From Gammaproteobacteria bacterium (lineage in GTDB: Bacteria > Pseudomonadota > Gammaproteobacteria > PS1 > Pseudothioglobaceae): 5,987 nt of DNA. The notes beneath the pieces are model-generated. The model ran no database searches, had not been told where the DNA came from, and worked only from the letters and a program-made list of their open reading frames with translations. The translations under genes and the position numbers were made by a program. The stretch is taken from positions 1-5,987 of the forward strand of contig DNJI01000053.1 of the NCBI GenBank assembly GCA_003489145.1. Direction: 5' to 3'. Positions within the stretch are counted from its first letter, which is position 1. Every line of letters begins with the position of its first letter. Positions 1-4,378 of the stretch are shown piece by piece.

Positions 1-92
1 TATTGGGCGATTGTAAATTTATATACCGCCAATATTTATTCACTTTTTTCATTTCAATTCATTATAATTGCCACCTGAATATTGATATTTTG

Positions 93-121
93 TTGGTATT
101 CTTTTCCTCTTTTTTTATAAT
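93..121 (+). promoter_or_regulatory. Putative sigma70-type promoter of the first repeat-protein gene
   Basis: A TTGGTA box (93-98, 4 of 6 matches to TTGACA) and a perfect TATAAT (116-121) are separated by 17 bp. Transcription would begin near 128, giving a leader of only about 13 nt that still contains the GGAG ribosome-binding site. A perfect consensus -10 fits the codon bias of the gene, which suggests high expression. A second TATAAT at 63-68 has a weaker -35 (TTCACT, 39-44, 18-bp spacer) and could be an alternative upstream promoter. The rest of 1-140 shows no convincing gene. Confidence 0.55.
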
Positions 122-130
122 TAAATACAT

Positions 131-134
131 GGAG
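131..134 (+). promoter_or_regulatory. Shine-Dalgarno site fixing the start at 141
   Basis: GGAG lies 6 nt before the ATG at 141. The frame stays open upstream, with possible starts at TTG 3 and ATG 129. The site overlaps the ATG at 129, so it cannot serve that start. The start at 141 also puts a classic signal peptide exactly at the N-terminus. Confidence 0.75.
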
Positions 135-140
135 ATAACT

Positions 141-683
141 ATGAAAACATTAGTACAAGCAGTAGCAATCGCTACCGTAGTTGCAGCAACTTCTGCATCT
201 GCATTTTTCGGCAATAACAACAATGGTTGGGGTGGTAACAACTCTAACTGGGGTCCTTTCAATGGCGGCAACAACATGGGTCCATTCGGCGGTGGTTCTA
301 ACATGGGTCCATTTAACGGTGGTTCTAATGCTGGTCCTTTCTCAGGTGGCAACAACTTCGGCCCATTCGGCGGTGGTTCTAACATGGGTCCTATGAATGG
401 CGCTCAAAACTGGGGTCCTTTCAAAGGTGGTAACAACTGGATGAACAACACTGACTTTGGTCTTAAGTTTGACACTAAGAACTCTACTGACACTAACGCT
501 TCTGGCGCTGCTGACGGTTCTGCTTCTGGTACAGGCGATGCAAATGCTTCTGGTACTGCAGACGCTTACGCTAAAGGTGTTGCTGATGCAACAGCTAAAG
601 GCCAAGCAGACGCTTACGCTAAAGGTTATGCAGATGCAATGGCTTCAGCCACGGGAAGCAACGCTCCTGCTGCTGCAAAATAA
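141..683 (+). CDS. Secreted Gly/Asn-rich repeat protein, sulfur globule protein-like
   Basis: This is a 180-residue exported protein. The signal peptide runs to about residue 21: a Lys at position 3, a hydrophobic core, and an A-S-A cleavage site before Phe-Phe. After a short Asn/Gly-rich lead come seven 9-residue repeats (36-98) of the form N-(W/M/A/F)-G-P-(F/M)-x-G-G-(N/S). A junction, N-W-M-N-N-T-D-F-G-L, spans 99-108. Seven 8-residue repeats (117-172) of the form D-A-x-A-(S/K)-G-x-A follow. There is no cysteine. As I recall, signal peptides, Gly/Asn-rich repeats and a structural role are hallmarks of the periplasmic sulfur globule proteins CV1/CV2, which coat stored sulfur; membership here is inferred. 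Asn is mostly AAC, unlike the AT-leaning codons of its paralogue at 822-1433, which suggests high expression. It is probably transcribed alone, with a promoter at 93-121 and a terminator at 709-736. It could instead be another envelope or matrix structural protein. The gene call is firm; the function is moderate. Confidence 0.8.
   Translation: MKTLVQAVAIATVVAATSASAFFGNNNNGWGGNNSNWGPFNGGNNMGPFGGGSNMGPFNGGSNAGPFSGGNNFGPFGGGSNMGPMNGAQNWGPFKGGNNWMNNTDFGLKFDTKNSTDTNASGAADGSASGTGDANASGTADAYAKGVADATAKGQADAYAKGYADAMASATGSNAPAAAK
246..434 (+). repeat. 27-bp in-frame tandem repeat, seven copies
   Basis: The repeat encodes residues 36-98 of the first repeat protein, nine residues per unit. Most copies have diverged at third positions, but a 29-nt stretch is exactly duplicated at 282-310 and 363-391. 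These two copies lie 81 bp apart, exactly three units, which points to fairly recent duplication or gene conversion inside the array. Confidence 0.9.
489..656 (+). repeat. 24-bp in-frame tandem repeat, seven copies
   Basis: The repeat encodes residues 117-172 of the first repeat protein, eight residues per unit, each beginning with Asp and rich in Ala. The first units carry A-S-G, the middle ones A-K-G, and the last A-S-A. The period differs from the 27-bp array in the same gene, so the two arrays arose separately. Confidence 0.85.
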
Positions 684-708
684 TTAATTTTTAAAATTAG
701 TTAATAAA

Positions 709-736
709 AAGAGGTGCTTAAGCGCCTCTTTTTTTT
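709..736 (+). terminator. Intrinsic terminator after the first repeat-protein gene
   Basis: A 9-bp stem (AAGAGGTGC with GCGCCTCTT, one G-U pair) closes a TTAA loop and is followed by six further Ts. It starts 26 bp after the stop codon. It should end most transcripts before the second paralogue, which has its own promoter-like boxes. Confidence 0.85.
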
Positions 737-742
737 CGTCTA

Positions 743-784
743 TTGTTAATATATTATAAAATCATAATATAATTAGTGTATAAT
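743..784 (+). promoter_or_regulatory. Putative promoter region of the second repeat-protein gene
   Basis: Two perfect TATAAT hexamers are present, at 768-773 and 779-784. The first pairs with TTGTTA (743-748) across a long 19-bp spacer. The second has no good -35 at 17 bp. Either would give a leader of roughly 30-40 nt. The region is very AT-rich, so chance matches are likely; which box is used cannot be decided here. Confidence 0.4.
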
Positions 785-809
785 ACATGCAAAAGCAATT
801 TTTTATTTT

Positions 810-814
810 GGGGA
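810..814 (+). promoter_or_regulatory. Shine-Dalgarno site supporting the start at 822
   Basis: GGGGA lies 7 nt before the ATG at 822. The next in-frame ATG (831) would be 16 nt away, too far for this site, so the start at 822 is preferred. Confidence 0.65.
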
Positions 815-821
815 ATATGAA

Positions 822-1433
822 ATGAACAACATGACAAAAACAATATTTACAATCACTTTATTAGCTTCTAGCATTGCTAGTGCATCACCATGGATGCCAT
901 GGGACAACAACACTAATAATGGTGGCGATAATTTAATTGACTCTTGGATGCCATGGGGCTCTAACTCTAATTCCAACTCAAGTTCTAATTTTAGTCCATT
1001 TAACTCGGGATCAAATTGGGGTCCGTTTAATTCAGGCTCTAACTGGGGCCCATTTAACTCGGGATCAAATTTCGGTCCGATGGACGGCATGACTAACTGG
1101 GGTCCGATGAATTCAGACGCTGATTGGGGTCCAATGAGTACAGCCAATAACTGGGTAAATGATACTGATATCGGTTTTTATTTAAAAACTAATAATAAAA
1201 CCGAAAGTACTGGCTATGCAAGAGCAGATGGTAAGTATGTTGGCGAATTACAAAATCGTCTAACTGGTCAAGGTAAAAATTATGCGACAGGTAATGCTGA
1301 TCAATACTATAAAGGTCAGATTGACAACCGTGGTCAAACAAGAGGCGAGGGTCGTTTTGAAGGTTATGGTAGACAAGGTTACTTAGGTTATGTGCCTACT
1401 AATGGTAACTATTTCCCTGCACCCGCTTACTAG
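822..1433 (+). CDS. Secreted Asn/Gly/Ser-rich repeat protein, paralogue of the preceding gene
   Basis: This 203-residue protein has a signal peptide to about residue 21 (Lys 6, hydrophobic core, A-S-A before Ser-Pro). The mature N-terminus carries the motif W-M-P-W twice (24-27 and 42-45), 18 residues apart. Six 9-residue repeats (56-109) of the form N-(W/F)-G-P-(F/M)-N-S-G-S follow. The junction N-W-V-N-D-T-D-I-G-F (110-119) matches the upstream gene almost residue for residue, which supports common descent. The tail (about 128-203) differs: it is rich in Gly, Tyr, Gln and Arg, is only loosely 8-periodic (Gly at 149, 157, 165), and ends P-A-P-A-Y. Tyr/Gly-rich tails are what I recall of the Allochromatium CV proteins. 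There is no cysteine. Asn codons lean to AAT, suggesting lower expression than the neighbour. A sulfur-globule envelope role is plausible but inferred. No strong terminator follows, so read-through into tRNA-Asn is possible. Confidence 0.8.
   Translation: MNNMTKTIFTITLLASSIASASPWMPWDNNTNNGGDNLIDSWMPWGSNSNSNSSSNFSPFNSGSNWGPFNSGSNWGPFNSGSNFGPMDGMTNWGPMNSDADWGPMSTANNWVNDTDIGFYLKTNNKTESTGYARADGKYVGELQNRLTGQGKNYATGNADQYYKGQIDNRGQTRGEGRFEGYGRQGYLGYVPTNGNYFPAPAY
987..1148 (+). repeat. 27-bp in-frame tandem repeat, six copies
   Basis: The repeat encodes residues 56-109 of the second repeat protein. A 22-nt segment is exactly duplicated at 996-1017 and 1050-1071, offset by 54 bp, or two units. The last two units are the most diverged. 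Confidence 0.85.
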
Positions 1434-1466
1434 TCAAATAAAACACCAAATTAACTGATTTTTAGA

Positions 1467-1494
1467 TTGACTCAAATCTAGATTCCGTTATAAT
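1467..1494 (+). promoter_or_regulatory. Promoter of the tRNA-Asn gene
   Basis: TTGACT (1467-1472, 5 of 6 matches) and a perfect TATAAT (1489-1494) are separated by 16 bp. The predicted start near 1501 lies a few bases before the mature tRNA 5' end. The -35 box overlaps a 6-bp hairpin (TAGATT at 1463-1468 with AATCTA at 1475-1480) that has no T-run. Confidence 0.7.
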
Positions 1495-1505
1495 TTCTCT
1501 TTTAT

Positions 1506-1581
1506 TCCTCGATAGCTCAGCTGGTAGAGCAATGGACTGTTAATCCATTTGTCGGTGGTTCGAGCCCACCTCGAGGAGCCA
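1506..1581 (+). tRNA. tRNA-Asn (GUU anticodon)
   Basis: A full cloverleaf of 76 nt can be folded. The acceptor stem is TCCTCGA (1506-1512) with TCGAGGA (1571-1577). The D stem is GCTC with GAGC (1515-1518, 1527-1530). The anticodon stem is ATGGA with TCCAT, around the loop CTGTTAA with GTT at 1539-1541. The T stem is GGTGG with CCACC, around TTCGAGC. The discriminator is G and the CCA end is encoded (1579-1581). It has its own promoter and terminator and sits just downstream of two Asn-rich protein genes. Confidence 0.97.
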
Positions 1582-1592
1582 ATTAAATAAAG

Positions 1593-1619
1593 GCCTATCC
1601 TATGCGATAGGCTTTTTTT
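1593..1619 (+). terminator. Intrinsic terminator of tRNA-Asn
   Basis: A perfect 7-bp stem (GCCTATC with GATAGGC) with a 6-nt loop is followed by seven Ts. It lies 11 nt after the CCA end. Confidence 0.88.
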
Positions 1620-1646
1620 ATGTCTGATTGAAAACACTGGATTCCC

Positions 1647-1660
1647 AATGGGCGCCCATT
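1647..1660. repeat. Perfect 14-bp palindrome upstream of ygiQ
   Basis: AATGGGCGCCCATT is its own reverse complement and stands out as GC-rich in AT-rich surroundings. Its last base touches the putative ygiQ -35 box. It could be an operator for a dimeric regulator. As RNA it could fold into a small AATGG/CCATT hairpin with a GCGC loop followed by Ts, acting as a weak second terminator. Nothing identifies a specific regulator. Confidence 0.5.
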
Positions 1661-1689
1661 TTTCATAATTTAGCTTGTTACTGTATAAT
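1660..1689 (+). promoter_or_regulatory. Putative ygiQ promoter, predicting a very short or absent leader
   Basis: A perfect TATAAT (1684-1689) lies 18 bp after TTTTCA (1660-1665, 4 of 6 matches). The usual start about 7 bp downstream would fall at roughly 1695-1698, at or next to the ATG. No Shine-Dalgarno sequence is seen before the start. Confidence 0.45.
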
Positions 1690-1697
1690 TTAACATC

Positions 1698-3866
1698 ATG
1701 ATGTTGTCACCTAAAAATCTCCATGCCTATCCCAAATTTTGGCCTCATAAGAAAGGGCTTGTGCCTGCGCCATTGTTGCCGATGTCTCGCAAGGAGATGG
1801 ATGAGTTGGGCTGGGATTGCTGCGATATTATTATCGTTACCGGGGATGCGTATGTAGATCATCCGAGTTTTGGTATGGCGATTATTGGTCGTCTATTAGA
1901 GTCTCAAGGATTTCGTGTGGGAATTATTTCTCAGCCTGATTGGCATTCTGCAGATGATTTTCGTCAGCTAGGAAAGCCTAGTTTATTCTTCGCTGTTGCG
2001 TCGGGTAATATGGACTCTATGGTGAATCATTACACGGCTGAGAAAAGACCACGTTCTGATGATGCTTATACTGCTGGCGCTATGTCGGGAAAGCGTCCTG
2101 ATCGTGCGACGACTGTTTATACTCAGCGTGCTAAGGAGGCCTACAAAGGTATTCCTGTTATTATTGGCGGCATTGAAGCCAGTTTAAGGCGTATTGCACA
2201 ATATGATCACTGGTCGCAAACCATTCGCCGTTCCATTCTGCCTGACTCCAAGGCAGATTTACTGCTTTTTGGTAATGCTGAGCGGGCTGTTGTTGAGGTT
2301 GCGCATCGGGTTGCGGCGGGTGAAGATATTAAGCAAATCACTGATATTCGTGGTACGGCTTATATGCGACAAGGCATTCCTGAAGGCTGGACAGTTTTAG
2401 ATTCAAGCGAAATTGATGCTGATAAGAGCTTGGTTCATCCACAAACGGACCCTTATGCAGATACATCTGCTAAGGATAAGCAGGGTTGTGGCGATAAGAA
2501 TAACCAGACCAAGCCTAGTAAAATTGACCCCAATCAGGGGGCGGTTCAGGTTATCGATTTTGATCATCGAACTAAAGGTTTAAAACGAGAAAGTACGGTT
2601 ATTCGCTTACCTTCTTTTGAACAAGTGGCAAAAGATCGCTATTTATATGCACACACGTCACGTGTCTTTCACCTAGAAACAAATCCGGGCAATGCGAGAG
2701 CTCTAGTGCAGCGCCATGGTGAGCGCGATGTTTGGTTAAATCCACCGCCAATTCCCTTGTCAATGGAAGAGTTTGATAGTGTATTTGAATTGCCTTATAC
2801 GCGTAAGCCGCATCCAGCTTATGGCAAGCTGAAAATTCCTGCCTTTGACATGATTCGTTTTTCAATTAATATTATGCGTGGCTGTTTCGGTGGTTGTACT
2901 TTTTGTTCTATTACCGAGCATGAAGGGCGCATTATTCAAAGTCGCTCTGAAGACTCTGTGATTCGTGAAATTGAGACTATCCGCGATACAGATGAAGAAT
3001 TTAAGGGCAATATTTCTGACCTCGGTGGCCCAACGGCTAACATGTATCGCCTGCAATGTAAGGATCCTAAGATAGAGACTGCTTGTCGTCGCCTTAGCTG
3101 TGTCTATCCTGGTATTTGCCCAAATCTGGGGACCGACCATAAGCCACTGACTAAATTGTACCGACGCGCACGCAATCTAAAAGGTGTTAAGCGTATTTTT
3201 ATTGCCTCAGGTTTGCGTTATGATTTAGCTGTACGGGATCCTGAATACATCAAAGAATTGGTTACCCATCATGTGGGTGGACGTTTAAAAATTGCACCTG
3301 AACATACTGAAGAAAATACCTTGTCAAAAATGATGAAGCCAGGTATTGGTTCTTATCATCAATTTAAAAAACTGTTTGATCGTTATTCTAAGCAGGCAGG
3401 AAAAGAGCAATATTTAATTCCTTATTTTATTTCCTCTCACCCAGGAACCAGTGATGAAGATATGCTGAGTCTAGCGCTTTGGTTGAAACGTAATGACTTC
3501 AAGCCTGATCAAGTGCAGGCCTTTATTCCTACCCCTCTGGCAATAGCCTCTGCCATGTATCACACTGAATTAAATCCACTAAAGAAAATCACTCGACGTT
3601 CAGAATCAGTCAAAACCCCTCGCAGTGGACAACAACGAAAATTGCATAAAGCTTTTTTACGCTACCATGATCCTAAAAACTGGGACGTCTTGCGAAAGGC
3701 GTTAAAGCGAATGGGGCGCAGTGACTTAATAGGTAATGGAGAGGAGTGTTTGGTGCCTTACTTTAGAGCAAGTAATACACCAAAGTTGCAACATTCACAA
3801 AATAATAATAATGACTTTCATCACCGTATTTCTGTAAAAAAGGCAAAAAAGTATAAAAGGAAATAA
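1698..3866 (+). CDS. ygiQ: YgiQ family radical SAM protein (UPF0313)
   Basis: This 722-residue protein aligns throughout with E. coli YgiQ (about 740 residues) as I remember it. The N-terminal YgiQ domain carries V-T-G-D-A-Y-V-D-H-P-S-F-G (47-59) and G-G-I-E-A-S-L-R-R (157-165). A hydrophilic linker (about 255-298) rich in Lys, Asn, Asp and Gln looks lineage-specific. The radical SAM core has the 4Fe-4S motif C-F-G-G-C-T-F-C (Cys 396, 400, 403). Further conserved blocks include D-L-G-G-P-T-A-N-M-Y-R and a Cys-rich segment around C-V-Y-P-G-I-C. The C-terminal domain contains L-H-K-A-F-L-R-Y-H-D-P (from 649). The last nine residues are mostly Lys/Arg. The family should cleave S-adenosylmethionine to a 5'-deoxyadenosyl radical in the cytoplasm, but I know of no established substrate. 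The start could be either of two adjacent ATGs (1698 or 1701). The gene seems monocistronic. Confidence 0.95.
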   Translation: MMLSPKNLHAYPKFWPHKKGLVPAPLLPMSRKEMDELGWDCCDIIIVTGDAYVDHPSFGMAIIGRLLESQGFRVGIISQPDWHSADDFRQLGKPSLFFAVASGNMDSMVNHYTAEKRPRSDDAYTAGAMSGKRPDRATTVYTQRAKEAYKGIPVIIGGIEASLRRIAQYDHWSQTIRRSILPDSKADLLLFGNAERAVVEVAHRVAAGEDIKQITDIRGTAYMRQGIPEGWTVLDSSEIDADKSLVHPQTDPYADTSAKDKQGCGDKNNQTKPSKIDPNQGAVQVIDFDHRTKGLKRESTVIRLPSFEQVAKDRYLYAHTSRVFHLETNPGNARALVQRHGERDVWLNPPPIPLSMEEFDSVFELPYTRKPHPAYGKLKIPAFDMIRFSINIMRGCFGGCTFCSITEHEGRIIQSRSEDSVIREIETIRDTDEEFKGNISDLGGPTANMYRLQCKDPKIETACRRLSCVYPGICPNLGTDHKPLTKLYRRARNLKGVKRIFIASGLRYDLAVRDPEYIKELVTHHVGGRLKIAPEHTEENTLSKMMKPGIGSYHQFKKLFDRYSKQAGKEQYLIPYFISSHPGTSDEDMLSLALWLKRNDFKPDQVQAFIPTPLAIASAMYHTELNPLKKITRRSESVKTPRSGQQRKLHKAFLRYHDPKNWDVLRKALKRMGRSDLIGNGEECLVPYFRASNTPKLQHSQNNNNDFHHRISVKKAKKYKRK

Positions 3867-3892
3867 ATAGATATTTTTTTGAATAAATTATC

Positions 3893-3898
3893 TATAAT
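3893..3898 (+). promoter_or_regulatory. Possible -10 box of a small RNA
   Basis: TATAAT lies in the gap after ygiQ, and initiation about 7 bp downstream would start near 3904-3905. That is where a 6-bp hairpin stem begins. No recognisable -35 sits 16-18 bp upstream, so this box alone is weak evidence. Confidence 0.35.
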
Positions 3899-3903
3899 AA
3901 CGA

Positions 3904-4049
3904 TCACTCAGCGCTGAGGGGGAGTGAAAGAAGTATCTTGTGTTTTAAAGCACAACCTAGTGTTGAGACTATCTAATGTTGCTGAATCGAGTAACGGATT
4001 ATAATTATTTTCTTGATTAACCTACTAGAATAAGTATTAGGTTAATTTT
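3904..4049 (+). ncRNA. Candidate small RNA or structured 3' UTR of ygiQ
   Basis: This stretch has no convincing ORF but contains ordered structure. A 5' hairpin pairs TCACTC (3904-3909) with GAGTGA (3922-3927), around a loop holding a run of Gs. A second hairpin pairs TTGTG (3938-3942) with CACAA (3951-3955). A small TAGT/ACTA stem sits at 3958-3971. The 3' end is a terminator-like stem with a U-run (4016-4049). A TATAAT at 3893-3898 places the 5' end at the first stem. It does not match tmRNA, RNase P RNA, 4.5S RNA or 6S RNA as I know them. Alternatively, the ygiQ transcript simply runs through to this terminator. The elements are visible; that they form one RNA is inference. Confidence 0.35.
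4016..4049 (+). terminator. Terminator-like hairpin, plus strand
   Basis: A perfect 9-bp stem (ATTAACCTA at 4016-4024 with TAGGTTAAT at 4038-4046) closes a 13-nt loop. A short U-run to 4049 overlaps the end of the stem. The stem is AT-rich and so only moderately strong. On the minus strand no T-run follows, so it is unlikely to serve the gene at 4062-4301. It would end either ygiQ transcripts or the candidate small RNA. Confidence 0.5.
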
Positions 4050-4061
4050 CAACGATTAAGT

Positions 4062-4301
4062 TTACCGGTGCCAATCGTGATCGCGTTTAATTTGGTTAAA
4101 CCTAATTTCACTTTGGCGAGTTCTTTCCATCATTTGCTGAGATCTTTGTTCGTACCATTCATAAGGTTTAACTCTATCTTCAAAGTTATTATTAGATACT
4201 TTACTGACTGGAAAGCTGTGAGTAGAATTTGGAAATGCGTGGAGTGTTGGGCTAATCAATATTACGATTGCTGAGAGAATTATTGATATTATATGTTTCA
4301 T
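4062..4301 (-). CDS. Small secreted protein of unknown function
   Basis: This is a 79-residue protein I do not recognise. Residues 1-22 form a textbook signal peptide: Lys at position 2, a long Ile/Leu/Val-rich core and L-H-A before Phe-Pro. The mature part of about 57 residues begins with a Ser/Asn-rich stretch. It then becomes strongly charged (from about 42), with Glu, Arg, Gln and Lys alternating in a likely amphipathic helix, and ends D-H-D-W-H-R. There is no cysteine or lipobox, so a soluble periplasmic or exported product is expected. No good Shine-Dalgarno site precedes the ATG. The intact signal peptide supports both strand and start; the overlapping plus-strand frame (4068-4274) lacks such features. 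It lies 77 bp downstream of the aminotransferase on the same strand and might be co-transcribed with it, but no functional link is evident. Confidence 0.65.
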   Translation of the reverse strand: MKHIISIILSAIVILISPTLHAFPNSTHSFPVSKVSNNNFEDRVKPYEWYEQRSQQMMERTRQSEIRFNQIKRDHDWHR

Positions 4302-4378
4302 TTTTATGACGGTATTAACAAGATGCTTTATGAATCAATATACACCTTAAAAAATGAAATGACATGCTTTTTTTAAAG

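Noticed and set aside
62..385. Minus-strand open frame rich in Pro and Leu opposite the first repeat gene
   Set aside because: It is the complement of the Gly/Pro repeat codons; the plus strand has a signal peptide, promoter and Shine-Dalgarno site, while this frame has none.
246..656. CRISPR-like regular repeats
   Set aside because: The repeats are in-frame, contiguous and coding, with no unique spacers between copies.
457..687. Second plus-strand frame over the Ala-rich array
   Set aside because: It is a Leu/Thr-rich translation produced by the 24-bp repeat in another frame, with no ribosome-binding site.
803..1147. Minus-strand open frame opposite the second repeat gene
   Set aside because: It is again a repeat-driven shadow of the plus-strand 27-bp array, with no start signals of its own.
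3867..3880. AAAT/ATTT inverted repeat with a T-run right after ygiQ
   Set aside because: A 4-bp all-AT stem would not be a stable terminator hairpin; likely chance in AT-rich DNA.
3976..4020. 14-codon ORF inside the candidate small RNA
   Set aside because: It has no clear Shine-Dalgarno site, and an ORF this short is expected by chance; its stop lies within the terminator stem.
4068..4274. Plus-strand frame opposite the small secreted protein
   Set aside because: The minus-strand frame has a clear signal peptide; this one shows no domain or start signal.
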